From Winogradskya humida (lineage in GTDB: Bacteria > Actinomycetota > Actinomycetes > Mycobacteriales > Micromonosporaceae): 64,000 nucleotides of DNA. The notes under the pieces are model-generated. The model saw nothing but the letters and a program-made list of their open reading frames with translations, did no database searches and was not told where the DNA came from. Positions 1 through 9,278 of this stretch are shown here, piece by piece. Made by a program: the position numbers and the translations under genes. How positions within the stretch are numbered: the stretch's first letter is position 1; the number at the start of each line of letters is the position of its first letter. The stretch is taken from assembly GCF_016862215.1 (NCBI RefSeq), contig NZ_BOMN01000010.1, forward strand, positions 1-64,000, in the 5' to 3' direction.

Positions 1-91
1 CGGGCTGCGGGCTGCGGGCTGCGGGCTGCGGGCTGCGGGCTGCGGGCTGCGGGCTGCGGGCTGCGGGCTGCGGGCTGCGGGCTGCGGGCTG
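1..91. repeat. Heptanucleotide tandem repeat, 13 copies
   Basis: Thirteen uninterrupted copies of the 7-bp unit CGGGCTG begin at the first base of the window, so the array probably extends further left. It ends 4 bp before the stop codon of the minus-strand phosphodiesterase gene. A 7-bp unit is not a multiple of 3, so it is unlikely to be translated; it would be transcribed as the 3' untranslated part of that gene. It could be slippage-prone DNA or part of a larger repeat outside the window. Confidence 0.9.
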
Positions 92-94
92 CGG

Positions 95-1234
95 CTAGCG
101 AGGGCCGGCGACAAAGCTGAGCAGCGGAACCGTCATCTCGATCGCGGTGAGCGACCCGTGATAGGCGACCAGCTTCGCGACGGAAGGCGGCTCCCACCCC
201 CCAGCGGTCAGAACGGTGGTCCCTAGGCAGGCGACGACCACATCCCCGATCCGCTCCCGATGCCCCGGCGACACCGCCCCGAACAACCCGGAAGCAACAG
301 CCTCCTCCCGAGTCATGACAAGTCCGTTTTGTCCCAGGACAGCCCGATAAGCCGCGGCAACATCGGCACCAGCGCCAGGAGCGACATGCAGATGCCGCAT
401 CCGAGGCTCCCCCGCCACCCCGACAACCCCCGCGGCCAGCACCGGATCAGCAGCAAGATCAAGCCGCCCATCAGCAGGAACGTTCAGCTGCCCGTGATCA
501 GCCGTGACGAACAGCGCGGCCCCGGCGGGCAACCCCGCGACCACCCGCGAGATCAACTCCCCCACCCCCACGGCAGCGGCGATCCACTCCGGCGACCCGA
601 CCCCGCTCCCATGCCCGTGATGATCGAGGTCGGGGTGATACCCGTAGACGATCCCGGGCTCCGAGAGAGCGCGCAGCATCCCCTCCGACAACGCCTGCGG
701 ATCATCCGCCCCGACGAACGAGGTACCGCGATAGCAGGCGACGGTCAGCCCGCTCCCCCGGAACGACGGCTTGGTGACCAGCGTCGACCGCACCCCGGCG
801 GCCCGCGCGAGCTCGAACCGCGTCGGCATCGGCTGCCACGTGGCCGGGTCGGGGTCCTTGCCCCAGTGGATGTGGTTCAGCACGCTGCCGTCGGGCCTGC
901 GCACGGTGAAGCCGAGGATCCCGTGCTGCCCCGGCGGCGTCCCGGTGCCGAGGGTGGCCAGGCTGACCGGCGTCGTGGACGGAAAACCCGAGGTCAGCGT
1001 GCGTCCGGCCCACTGCCCCAGGATCGGCGCGTGCAGCGAGGCTTCCTGCATCTGGTACGCCCCGAGCCCGTCGACAAGCAGCACAGCGACCCGGTCGATC
1101 CCCTCAAGATCAAGCCCGAGCACATCGACAGCCCCCGGCACGCCGAGCACCGCGGAGATGCTGGGCAGCAGATCAGCGAGGCTGCCGCTCCCATACGCGG
1201 GCCGGACGATCGTGAACGGGTCGGGAAGTGTCAT
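95..1234 (-). CDS. Alkaline phosphatase-superfamily phosphodiesterase/nucleotide pyrophosphatase
   Basis: A 379-residue enzyme of the type I phosphodiesterase/nucleotide pyrophosphatase branch of the alkaline phosphatase superfamily, which hydrolyses phosphodiester or pyrophosphate bonds with two metal ions. The metal-ligand motif LLVDGLGAY lies near residue 65, the nucleophile region GFPSTTPVSLATLGTG near 95-110, a DLDHHGHG metal motif in the middle and TADHGQ further on, in the family's order. No signal peptide is visible, so it is probably cytoplasmic. The ATG overlaps the upstream methyltransferase stop by four bases (ATGA), which fixes this start and implies translational coupling. Substrate is not predictable. 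Confidence 0.85.
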   Translation of the reverse strand: MTLPDPFTIVRPAYGSGSLADLLPSISAVLGVPGAVDVLGLDLEGIDRVAVLLVDGLGAYQMQEASLHAPILGQWAGRTLTSGFPSTTPVSLATLGTGTPPGQHGILGFTVRRPDGSVLNHIHWGKDPDPATWQPMPTRFELARAAGVRSTLVTKPSFRGSGLTVACYRGTSFVGADDPQALSEGMLRALSEPGIVYGYHPDLDHHGHGSGVGSPEWIAAAVGVGELISRVVAGLPAGAALFVTADHGQLNVPADGRLDLAADPVLAAGVVGVAGEPRMRHLHVAPGAGADVAAAYRAVLGQNGLVMTREEAVASGLFGAVSPGHRERIGDVVVACLGTTVLTAGGWEPPSVAKLVAYHGSLTAIEMTVPLLSFVAGPR

Positions 1235-1977
1235 GGGCGCCGGGCGAAGACGTGCAGCTGGGAGGCGATGTCGCGGAACGGGGGCCGGGAGGCGAGGGCG
1301 AGCTCCAGCTCCAGCATCACCTGCGGGTCGCCCTCGACGACGGCGGCGGGCAGGAGATCGGCCAGGACCCGGACGCCATGGGTCTCCTCGACCGTGAGCC
1401 CCGCCTCGCCGAGCAGCGCCGCGGCACTGCTCGCGTCGTAACGCCGGCGCACGTTGTCGCGCTGCCCGGCCCGCCCGTCCGGGTCGTTGAGCAGCGCGGA
1501 CGCGGCGGCGAGGTTGCCGTTGAAGGCCCGCCCGAGCACCGCGGCCGCCCGTCCGGCGACGAGCAGGCTGACCGTTCCGCCGGGGCGCAGTGCGGTGTTG
1601 ATCGCGGCGACCACCTGCGCGGGGTCGTCGACGAACTCGAGGACGGCGTGGCAGAGGATGAGGTCGACGCTGCCCGGCTCGACCAGGCCGGAGAGCGCGT
1701 CGCCGTCGCCCTGCACGGCGCGGACCCGGCCGGCCACCCCCGCGTCGGCGGCCCGGCGGGTCAGGGCGGCGAGGGCGTCGGGGCTGGCGTCGACCACGGT
1801 GACGGTGTGACCGAGCTCGGCGAGCGGGACGGCGAAGCCGCCGGTGCCGCCGCCCACGTCGAGCACGGTCAGCTCCCGGCCGGCGTGCCGATCGAGCTCT
1901 CGGCGCAGCACAGCCCAGACGGCGGCCGTGCGCACGGTGACGGGCGGTCGGGGGGTACGCGTCGATGCGGTGTCCAC
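1231..1977 (-). CDS. Class I SAM-dependent methyltransferase
   Basis: A 248-residue Rossmann-fold methyltransferase. Motif I (VLDVGGGTGGFA) lies about 40 residues in, followed by an acidic motif II (VTVVDAS), a GDGDALS loop and the motif IV-like DLILCHAVLEFVDD, so S-adenosylmethionine binding is well supported. The substrate is unknown; the pattern resembles the UbiE/TrmB-like Methyltransf_11 group. I chose the GTG at the upper coordinate because upstream in-frame residues are low-complexity Arg/Ala and run into a terminator hairpin. It is coupled (ATGA) to the downstream phosphodiesterase gene. Confidence 0.83.
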   Translation of the reverse strand: MDTASTRTPRPPVTVRTAAVWAVLRRELDRHAGRELTVLDVGGGTGGFAVPLAELGHTVTVVDASPDALAALTRRAADAGVAGRVRAVQGDGDALSGLVEPGSVDLILCHAVLEFVDDPAQVVAAINTALRPGGTVSLLVAGRAAAVLGRAFNGNLAAASALLNDPDGRAGQRDNVRRRYDASSAAALLGEAGLTVEETHGVRVLADLLPAAVVEGDPQVMLELELALASRPPFRDIASQLHVFARRP

Positions 1978-2020
1978 GTCGGCAGCGTATCGGCCCCGGG
2001 CACGCCGGGTATGACGAGCG

Positions 2021-2052
2021 GGGGTGTGGCGAGCCTGAGCCCGCCACACCCC
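2021..2052. terminator. Intrinsic terminator-like hairpin after the subtilase gene
   Basis: A perfect 11-bp inverted repeat (GGGGTGTGGCG / CGCCACACCCC) with a 10-nt loop lies 10 bp past the subtilase stop codon and before the methyltransferase start. There is no strong T-run, as is common in high-GC actinobacteria. It likely separates the protease transcript from the downstream pair. Confidence 0.7.
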
Positions 2053-2062
2053 TCACTCAGTG

Positions 2063-5000
2063 TTATCTGACCGCGTACGCCCGGATGACGGTCTCCGTGA
2101 CCGCCCCGCGCACCGAGGCCCGCAGCGACACGAACCCGGCACCGCCCGGGCTGCGCACCACGGCTACCCGGTCGGCACCCGAGCCGCTGACCGGCACGCG
2201 CCGCCAGGTCTGCCCGTCGTCGAACGACGCCTCGACGGTGACCGCGCCGACCCGCGCCTTGACCTGCTGGTCGACGTGGACCGGGATGGACAGGGCCCTA
2301 CCGGCCCGGGCCGTGTTGTGCTCGTCCAGCGCCGGGTTGAACCGGACCGTGGAGAGCGGCAGCCGCACCGGCGCCTCCCCGTCGGTGTGCGCGGACCGGA
2401 ACGTCCACGTCGCGGCGACGCTCGTGGACAGCGTGTGCGGCGCACTGCGCGTCGCGGTCAGCTCGAGGCGGTAGTCACCGGCGGCGGCCGGCACCGCGAA
2501 CTCGCCCCACTCGGCGTCGGCCTCGGAGACCAGCGTGCCGTTGCGGTAGAGCGCGAGCTTGGCCGAGTCCAGCGTCGAGAAGCCGGGGCGGCCGGGGCCC
2601 TCACCGTGCGTGGGCGGCTGGGCGTAGATGGTGTCGCCGACCCGGGTCACGTAGTCGTACGGGTAGGAGGGCTTGGCCACGCTGGGTGCGAAGACGGCCT
2701 TGTTCCATTCCTGACGGTACGTGCGACCGGCCTTGAACGCCGTCGCCGGCTCGAACGAGGCGCTGACGTCCACCGGCCAGTCGTCCTCGGTCGGCGGCGG
2801 CAGCTCCTGGTAGAAGTCGCCGGCCCACTGCACACCCTTCTCGGTGTTCACGTATTCGGTGCGCTGGAACGGCAGGTCGAACGGGATGAGCACCGACCAG
2901 CCACCGCCGTTGGCGTTCTGGGCGGAGTTGCCCTTGACGCCGTACGCCCCGGTCGCCTCGGTCGCATACTTCGCCTTGATGGTGGCCAGCTCGCGGGTCT
3001 TGACCGTCTTGGTCAGCCCGTCGAACATCACGCCGTCCTTGAACCAGGCGAAGTCATACGTGTACGGGCTGTTGCGCACCGACCCCGCGGCGTCGGGCTT
3101 CGCGAACCCGGCGTTGATCGAGCTGCTGAATCCCGCCGCCGGCACGCGATCGCCGAGCTGCCCGGTGAACACCGGATAGGTCTCGTCGCCGAGCGCCCCG
3201 GCGCCGATCCCGTAGTCGTCGCCCCGCCAGTCGGCGCTCGCGGCGAGCAGCGTGGTGAGCGCCTCGGGCTTCGGCTTGGTGATCGCCACGGGCTTGGCGA
3301 CCCGGGCGTCGATGCTGACCGTGCCGGGCCCGTCGATGGTCCGCCGCGGGTCCGCGAGCAGGGCGGTGTCCACCTCACCGATGAACGAGTAGATGCCGTA
3401 GTCACCCTTGGGCAGCCGCTTCTTGCCGCCCGCGCCGTAGATGTCGTAGAAGGCGAGGGTGTCGAGGTTGAAGAAGACCGCGTAGCCGTTCTCGGCGGGG
3501 GTGCCGTCGCGGTTGATCATCTCGTAGCTGACGTCGTAGCTCTCCGGCTCGCGGAACACGCCGACCGGGGCCTCGACCTTGAGCCCGCCGGGACCGGTCG
3601 CGGTGAGGTAGCCGCTGTGGAAGCCGTCCGCCACGTCGGCGCTGGTGTCCGCGGTGACCGTGGTCGTCGCGGTGCCACCGGCCGGCACCGTGAGGGTGGT
3701 GTCGGCGACGCTGAACACCGCCGCGGGCGCGGAGAGCGCCAGCGTGAGCGTGACCGGGTCGGGCCCGTCGTTGCGGTAGGTCACCGTCTTCGTCTCGGGC
3801 TGGTCGTCGTCGTGCGGCCAGAGACCGCCCTGGAAGCTGACAGTGCCCTCCTGGACCGCGACCTGCTGGGTGATCGCGCGGGCCACGTCGACGCGGCCGG
3901 CGCCCTGGCCGTACACGTTGACGCCCGCGGTCGGCTTGGCCGCTCCCATGAGGACGGTCTTGCGCTGCTGCGGGCTCCAGCCCGGGTGCTGCTGGGTGAG
4001 GATCGCGGCGGCGCCGGCGACGTGCGGCGTCGCCATCGAGGTGCCGGAGAGGCTCGAGTACTGCGGGAGCGCTGCGGGGCCACCGATCTGGTCGTGCGCC
4101 GCCCGGGCCGCGACGATCTCGACGCCGGGGGCGGTGATCTCGGGCTTGATGGCGTTGTCGCCGATCCGCGGGCCGCGGCTGGAGAAGTCGGCGAGCTGGT
4201 CGTCGCGGTCCACCGCACCGACCGCGAGGGCCGCGTCGGCGGTGGCGGGCGAGCCGACCGTGGCGTCACCGCCGGAGTTGCCGGCCGCGATCACGAACAG
4301 CGTGCCGAACTGGGCGGTGAGATCGTTGACCGCGGCTTCGAGGGGGTCGATGCCCTCGGTGTCACCGCCGCCGAGACTCATGTTGATGACCGGCGCCTTG
4401 CCCGCGGCCCAGGACATGCCGGCGAGGATGTCGGACTCCTCGCAGAACTGGTCGCCGCAGACCTTGCCGATGACCAGTTTCGCGCCGGGTGCGACACCGC
4501 GGTAGCGGCCGCCCGACGCGGCACCGGTGCCCGCGATGGTCGACGCGACGTGGGTGCCGTGGCCGACCGTGTCGTCGGTGTCGGGCGCGGTGGTGAAGTT
4601 CTGCGACTCGGCGATCTGCCCGGCGAGGTCGGGGTGGGTGGCGTCGATGCCCGTGTCGAGGATCGCGACCTTCACGCCGGTGCCGTCGAGCCCTGCCTGC
4701 CACGCCGCCGGCGCACCGATCTGCGGAACGCTGACGTCGAGGCTGATCTTGCGGGTGCCGTCGAGCCAGATGTGCTCGACACCGGCACTCAGGGCGCGCG
4801 CTGACTGCGTACCCGTGGTCAGGGATTTCCAGAGCCCCGCACGGCCCTGCAGGTTGGCACGGACCGCGAGCGCCCCGACCACCGGCAGGTCCCGCGTCAC
4901 CCGCGCGCCCTCGACGGAAGTCGCCGCCTTTGCTCTGCTGCTACCCAAGCCTGGACTATCAGTCGGCGGAGCCGCATTCTTGCTCTTCGGGTACGCGACC

Positions 5001-5377
5001 AGCAGCGGAAGCTCGTCGGAATAGCCCCCGGCGATCAGTGACGTGACGTCGAAGAGCCGCTGGTCGACGCGGCCCGCGCGCAGCAGGGGCAGCGCGTCGG
5101 CGGGGATCACGGACCGGCCCTGCTTGGTCTTCGTGCTGATGAAGCGCATCCCGGCACGCCCCGGTCCAGGCTGGACGGAGGTGGCGCCGCTCTTGGTGAC
5201 GGTGACGCGGTCCCCGGTGATCAGGGTGACCGATGTGCCTTGCCCCGCCGCCGGAGAGGCTGCAGGAGAAGCTGCTGGTGACGATGACGCGGGTGCTGCG
5301 GAGCTTGGTGCGGCACCCACCAGGGTGCCGGCGGTGACGATGCCCGCTACCAGCGCGGGCAGGGTTGATCGACGCAT
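2063..5377 (-). CDS. Secreted S8 family subtilisin-like serine protease (large, multidomain)
   Basis: A 1104-residue secreted protease. It starts at an ATG preceded by GGGGGAGGA and has an Arg-Arg signal peptide ending near AAPSSAA, a prodomain to about residue 210, then the subtilase domain with the catalytic Asp in AILDTGIDATHPDLAG (near 237), His in GHGTHVAS (near 273) and Ser in SGTSMATPHVAG (near 446); the oxyanion Asn is in AAGNSGG. About 600 residues of beta-rich C-terminal region follow, with no sorting signal or C-terminal membrane segment, so it is probably released. Upstream, in the same direction, is a subtilisin-inhibitor gene. The enzyme probably degrades extracellular protein. 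Confidence 0.95.
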   Translation of the reverse strand: MRRSTLPALVAGIVTAGTLVGAAPSSAAPASSSPAASPAASPAAGQGTSVTLITGDRVTVTKSGATSVQPGPGRAGMRFISTKTKQGRSVIPADALPLLRAGRVDQRLFDVTSLIAGGYSDELPLLVAYPKSKNAAPPTDSPGLGSSRAKAATSVEGARVTRDLPVVGALAVRANLQGRAGLWKSLTTGTQSARALSAGVEHIWLDGTRKISLDVSVPQIGAPAAWQAGLDGTGVKVAILDTGIDATHPDLAGQIAESQNFTTAPDTDDTVGHGTHVASTIAGTGAASGGRYRGVAPGAKLVIGKVCGDQFCEESDILAGMSWAAGKAPVINMSLGGGDTEGIDPLEAAVNDLTAQFGTLFVIAAGNSGGDATVGSPATADAALAVGAVDRDDQLADFSSRGPRIGDNAIKPEITAPGVEIVAARAAHDQIGGPAALPQYSSLSGTSMATPHVAGAAAILTQQHPGWSPQQRKTVLMGAAKPTAGVNVYGQGAGRVDVARAITQQVAVQEGTVSFQGGLWPHDDDQPETKTVTYRNDGPDPVTLTLALSAPAAVFSVADTTLTVPAGGTATTTVTADTSADVADGFHSGYLTATGPGGLKVEAPVGVFREPESYDVSYEMINRDGTPAENGYAVFFNLDTLAFYDIYGAGGKKRLPKGDYGIYSFIGEVDTALLADPRRTIDGPGTVSIDARVAKPVAITKPKPEALTTLLAASADWRGDDYGIGAGALGDETYPVFTGQLGDRVPAAGFSSSINAGFAKPDAAGSVRNSPYTYDFAWFKDGVMFDGLTKTVKTRELATIKAKYATEATGAYGVKGNSAQNANGGGWSVLIPFDLPFQRTEYVNTEKGVQWAGDFYQELPPPTEDDWPVDVSASFEPATAFKAGRTYRQEWNKAVFAPSVAKPSYPYDYVTRVGDTIYAQPPTHGEGPGRPGFSTLDSAKLALYRNGTLVSEADAEWGEFAVPAAAGDYRLELTATRSAPHTLSTSVAATWTFRSAHTDGEAPVRLPLSTVRFNPALDEHNTARAGRALSIPVHVDQQVKARVGAVTVEASFDDGQTWRRVPVSGSGADRVAVVRSPGGAGFVSLRASVRGAVTETVIRAYAVR

Positions 5378-5477
5378 GCGTCCTCCCCCATGGACCGGGA
5401 CCGCCCCGGTCACAGGGATAGACGCTTTACGATGAGGAGAGGGTTTCGCGTCGTTCTGCAAGAAACCCGACAGAGAC

Positions 5478-5888
5478 TTAGAAAAGCATCAAAACGCTGG
5501 TCGCGCGCTCCATCTCGCATCGATTGCCATAGGTTTTCGACCAGTCAACCTTCTTGCCGTGCCACTGACCCTTGACAGCCGCGGTGATCGGTGCGTACTC
5601 CATAGTGCACATGGCCTTGGTGGGCTTGATCTTGCCCGGATCGCCGTGCGCCTTGGCGAGCGCCTTGCAGGCCTTGCCCTTCTTCGGATGCGGCCCACCG
5701 GCGGGATCACAGCGCAGGACCACCGCCGCGGCGTAACCCGCGTCGGCCAGATAACTCACCTCAAGCTCGCTCTGCTTGGGCCGCGCGGACGAAACCACAG
5801 GCTGCGCGGACGAAGCCGCGGAGTGCGCGATCGCGGGTGACGCCGTGGCGAGCACCAGCACCGCCGACAGCCCGAGTGTGCGGATCAT
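5478..5888 (-). CDS. Subtilisin inhibitor-like (SSI family) secreted protein
   Basis: A 136-residue secreted protein of the Streptomyces subtilisin inhibitor family. After the signal peptide (ending ASPAIAHS) come the family landmarks: VLRCDPAGGPHP, KACKAL, a reactive-site loop CTMEYAPIT, and a C-terminal NRCEM segment ending in MLF. The four cysteines sit where the two SSI disulfides form. By alignment with SSI (P1 Met73) the P1 residue is the Met of CTME, pointing to subtilisin-type targets. The chosen ATG has GGGGGA 8 nt upstream. It lies 100 bp upstream of, and codirectional with, the subtilase gene, so self-protection or control of that protease is likely but not shown. Confidence 0.93.
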   Translation of the reverse strand: MIRTLGLSAVLVLATASPAIAHSAASSAQPVVSSARPKQSELEVSYLADAGYAAAVVLRCDPAGGPHPKKGKACKALAKAHGDPGKIKPTKAMCTMEYAPITAAVKGQWHGKKVDWSKTYGNRCEMERATSVLMLF

Positions 5889-5930
5889 GACCCGTTCCCC
5901 CATCTTCAAAAAGGGACATATACGGTCATG

Positions 5931-8900
5931 TTACCGAAAATCGCGAGACGCCGGGGTCACCGGCGGGGTGAGGGCCTCCAGCCGATCCGCCACCAGGTTG
6001 AGCACGCCCTCGGTCTTCTCCAGCAGCCCCCGCACGACCAGCGCCGAACTGGTCCGGGCCACCCGGCGGTAGCGCTGCCACAGCCCCGGCGAGCACGTGA
6101 CGTTGAGCATGCCGGTCTCGTCTTCCAGGTTGATGAACGTAACCCCGCCCGCCGTCGCCGGGCGCTGCCGGTGGGTGACGATGCCACCGACCCGGATGCG
6201 TGTGCCGGCCTCGACCCGGCCCAGCCGGTTGATCGCCAGCGCACCCCGCCGGTCCAGCTCACCGCGGATGAACTGCGCCGGATGCGCGTCCGGGGAGAGC
6301 CCGGTCGCCCACACGTCCGCGACCAGCTTGTCCACGTCGCCCATGCCGGGCAGGACCGGTGCGGTGGTGCCCGTGACGGTGCCCGGCAACCGGTCGGGCC
6401 GGTCCTGCGCGGCCGCCCCCGCCGCCCACAACGCCTCGCGACGCGATAGACCAAAACCCGCGAAGGCGTCAGCGGTGGCGAGGGCCTCCAGGTGCGTGGC
6501 CGAGCAGCCCGTACGCCGGGCAAGATCCGCCATGTCCCGGTATGCGCCGTGCTCGTGCCGCTCCTGCTCGATCGTCTTCGCCAGCTCCTCGCCGAGCGAC
6601 CGTACGCTGCCCAGCCCCATCCGGACCGCCGGCCCGCCCAACCCCCACGTGTGCGGCGGTTCACGCCCGGCCGAACCCCACCGGGTCGACGGGGTGGACT
6701 CCAGGACCGCCGCCGCGCCGCTGAGGTTGATGTCCGGGCGGCGCACCTCCACCCCGTGCCGGCGCGCGTCGTCGACCAGCGACTGCGGCGAGTAGAAACC
6801 CATCGGCTGCGCGTTGAGCAGGGCCGCGCAGAACGGTGCCGGGTGGTAGCGCTTGAGCCACGCGCTCGCGTACACGAGGTAGGCGAAACTCATCGCGTGA
6901 CTCTCCGGGAATCCGTAGTTGGCGAACGCCGAGAGCTTCACGAACAGGTCGTCGGCGAGTTCTCCGACGATGCCGCGTTCCGCCATCCCCTCATACAGTC
7001 GCCGCTTTATTCTTTCCATCTTTTCCGCGGACCTTTTTGATCCCATCGCACGGCGCAACTGATCGGCCTCGGACGGGTCGAACCCCGCGACGTCGATGGC
7101 GAGCTGCATGAGTTGTTCCTGGAACAGCGGCACGCCCAGGGTTTTCGCGAGCGCGTTGGCCATCAGCGGGTGCGGGACGCTCGGTTCCTCAAGTCCGTTT
7201 TTTCGTCTTATATAAGGGTGCACGGATCCACCCTGGATCGGCCCCGGCCGGATCAGCGCCACCTCGACGACCAGATCGTAGAATTTGTCCGGCTTGAGCC
7301 GCGGCAAGGTAGCCATCTGCGCCCGGCTCTCGACCTGGAAAACACCGACGGAATCAGCCCGGCACAGCATCTCGTAGACCTCGGGATCGTCCAGCCGCAT
7401 GGTGCCGATATCAAGATCAGATTCGATCATGTCGTACGCGTAGTGCAGCGCCGACAGCATCCCGAGCCCCAGCAGGTCGAACTTCACCAACTCGATCGCC
7501 GCGCAGTCGTCCTTGTCCCACTGCAGCACCGTGCGGCCCGGCATCCGCCCCCACTCCACCGGGCACACCTCGATGATCGGCCGGTCACAGATCACCATGC
7601 CGCCCGAGTGGATGCCGAGATGCCGCGGGAAACTCTGCACCTGGTTGGCGAAGTCGACGACGTGCGCGGGGATGTCCTGCACGTCGAGCGTGGCGACGCT
7701 GCCCCACCGGTCGATCTGCTTGCTCCACGCGTCCTGCTGCCCCGGCGAGAACCCGAACGCCTTGGCCATGTCCCGCACCGCCGACCGGGGCCGGTACGAG
7801 ATCACGTTCGCCACCTGCGCGGTGTGCTCCCGCCCGTACTTGCCGTAGACGTGCTGGATCACCTCCTCGCGCCGGTCCGACTCGATGTCCACGTCGATGT
7901 CGGGCGGCCCGTCCCGCTCCGGCGCCAGGAACCGCTCGAACAGCAGGTCGTACTCCACGGCGTCCACATTGGTGATGCGCAGCGCGTAACAGACCGCCGA
8001 GTTCGCCGCTGAGCCCCGCCCCTGCGCGTAGATCCTGTTGTCCCGGCAGAACTTCATGATGTCGTAGACCACGAGGAAGTAGCCCGGGAAGTCCAGCTCC
8101 TCGATCATCCGCAGCTCGTGCTCCAGCTGCGCGTACGCCTTCGGATGCGCCTGCGGTGGCCCGTAACGCTCCTGCGCGCCCCGCATGGTCAGCTCCCGCA
8201 GCCAGCTCATCTCGGTGTGCCCCGGCCCGGTCTCGAACGCGGGCAGCCGCGGCGCGACCAGGTTCAGGTCGAACGCCAGGTCCTCGCCGTACATCGCGGC
8301 GTTCTCCACCGCACCCGGATACGCCGCGAACCGCCGTTTCATCTCGGCGGCGCTGCGCAGGTGCGCTGTCCCGGCGGCGGGCAGCCACCCGTCCATGTCG
8401 TCGAGGCTGCGCCGGGCCCGGACGGCGGCCAGCGCGGTGGCCAGCCGGCGCCGGCCCGGGGTCGCGTAGTGCACGTTGCCGGTCGCGACCACTTCGAGGC
8501 CCCGGCTGCCGGCCAGCTCGTAGAGCACGTCGTTGCGGTCGTCGTCGTACGGGTCGCCGTGCGCGGTCAGCTCCACCACGACGTTCCCGCGCCCGAACAG
8601 ATCCACCAGCCGGTCCAGCTCCCGCGCCGCACCGGTCACACCCTCCGAGGCCAGTGCCCGGGGGACGCTGCCCTTGCGGCAACCGGTCAGGACCAGGACG
8701 TGGTCGCGCAGGACCTCCGCTATCTGTTCCAGATCACCGTACGCGGGTTTGCCCTTCTCCTTCCCGTCCAGCTGACCTCGCGAGATCGTCCGGGCCAGGC
8801 GCGCGTACCCCTCGGGGCCGTGCGCGAGAGCGAGCAGATGACGGCCCTCGGGATCGGCCTCGCCGTTCTGCGGTTTCGCCAGGTCCAGCGACAACTCCGC

Positions 8901-9269
8901 GCCGAAGATCGTGGGCAGCCCCAGCTCCCGGGCCGCCTGCGAGAACCGCACCACCCCGTAGAACCCGTCGTGATCGGTCACGGCGAGCGCGGTCAGCCCC
9001 AGCCGCGCCGCCTCCTCCGCCAGCTCCTCGGGATGACTCGCGCCGTCGAGAAAACTGAAGTTGGTATGGCAGTGCAGCTCCGCGTACTTGTCCTTCGCGG
9101 GCGCGCGGATGAGCGCAGGCGCCTCGTACGGCTCGCGCTTACGACTCCACGCCGGAGAATCCCCGCCGTCCCCGTCCACCGCGAGCGGATCCACCACCCG
9201 CAGATGCCGTTTACCGGACAGCGCCCCCTCGAGCTCCCCCCACGACACCCGCGGATTGTGAAAACTCAT
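5931..9269 (-). CDS. dnaE2: Error-prone DNA polymerase III alpha subunit DnaE2
   Basis: A 1112-residue C-family polymerase. The N-terminal PHP domain starts with ELHCHTNFSFLDGAS, the palm contains the catalytic PDIDVDIESDRREE motif near residue 450, and a C-terminal OB-fold region (GTRIRVGGIVTHRQRPAT) follows. Its length matches DnaE2/ImuC rather than replicative DnaE1. In actinobacteria DnaE2 performs mutagenic translesion synthesis after damage with the accessory proteins ImuA' and ImuB, encoded immediately upstream here: imuB stops 9 bp before this ATG. Transcription presumably comes from the LexA-type box ahead of the HEPN gene. Confidence 0.97.
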   Translation of the reverse strand: MSFHNPRVSWGELEGALSGKRHLRVVDPLAVDGDGGDSPAWSRKREPYEAPALIRAPAKDKYAELHCHTNFSFLDGASHPEELAEEAARLGLTALAVTDHDGFYGVVRFSQAARELGLPTIFGAELSLDLAKPQNGEADPEGRHLLALAHGPEGYARLARTISRGQLDGKEKGKPAYGDLEQIAEVLRDHVLVLTGCRKGSVPRALASEGVTGAARELDRLVDLFGRGNVVVELTAHGDPYDDDRNDVLYELAGSRGLEVVATGNVHYATPGRRRLATALAAVRARRSLDDMDGWLPAAGTAHLRSAAEMKRRFAAYPGAVENAAMYGEDLAFDLNLVAPRLPAFETGPGHTEMSWLRELTMRGAQERYGPPQAHPKAYAQLEHELRMIEELDFPGYFLVVYDIMKFCRDNRIYAQGRGSAANSAVCYALRITNVDAVEYDLLFERFLAPERDGPPDIDVDIESDRREEVIQHVYGKYGREHTAQVANVISYRPRSAVRDMAKAFGFSPGQQDAWSKQIDRWGSVATLDVQDIPAHVVDFANQVQSFPRHLGIHSGGMVICDRPIIEVCPVEWGRMPGRTVLQWDKDDCAAIELVKFDLLGLGMLSALHYAYDMIESDLDIGTMRLDDPEVYEMLCRADSVGVFQVESRAQMATLPRLKPDKFYDLVVEVALIRPGPIQGGSVHPYIRRKNGLEEPSVPHPLMANALAKTLGVPLFQEQLMQLAIDVAGFDPSEADQLRRAMGSKRSAEKMERIKRRLYEGMAERGIVGELADDLFVKLSAFANYGFPESHAMSFAYLVYASAWLKRYHPAPFCAALLNAQPMGFYSPQSLVDDARRHGVEVRRPDINLSGAAAVLESTPSTRWGSAGREPPHTWGLGGPAVRMGLGSVRSLGEELAKTIEQERHEHGAYRDMADLARRTGCSATHLEALATADAFAGFGLSRREALWAAGAAAQDRPDRLPGTVTGTTAPVLPGMGDVDKLVADVWATGLSPDAHPAQFIRGELDRRGALAINRLGRVEAGTRIRVGGIVTHRQRPATAGGVTFINLEDETGMLNVTCSPGLWQRYRRVARTSSALVVRGLLEKTEGVLNLVADRLEALTPPVTPASRDFR

Positions 9270-9278
9270 CGCTCGTCC

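Noticed and set aside
95..2056. A single 653-residue minus-strand frame across the methyltransferase and phosphodiesterase region
   Set aside because: The first 274 residues are Arg/Ala/Gly-rich antisense-like sequence over the methyltransferase; the two separate genes with an ATGA overlap explain the region better.
2060..4804. A 914-residue plus-strand frame opposite the subtilase gene
   Set aside because: Composition is Arg/Gly/Val-rich shadow coding, with no motifs, opposite a gene with a full catalytic triad.
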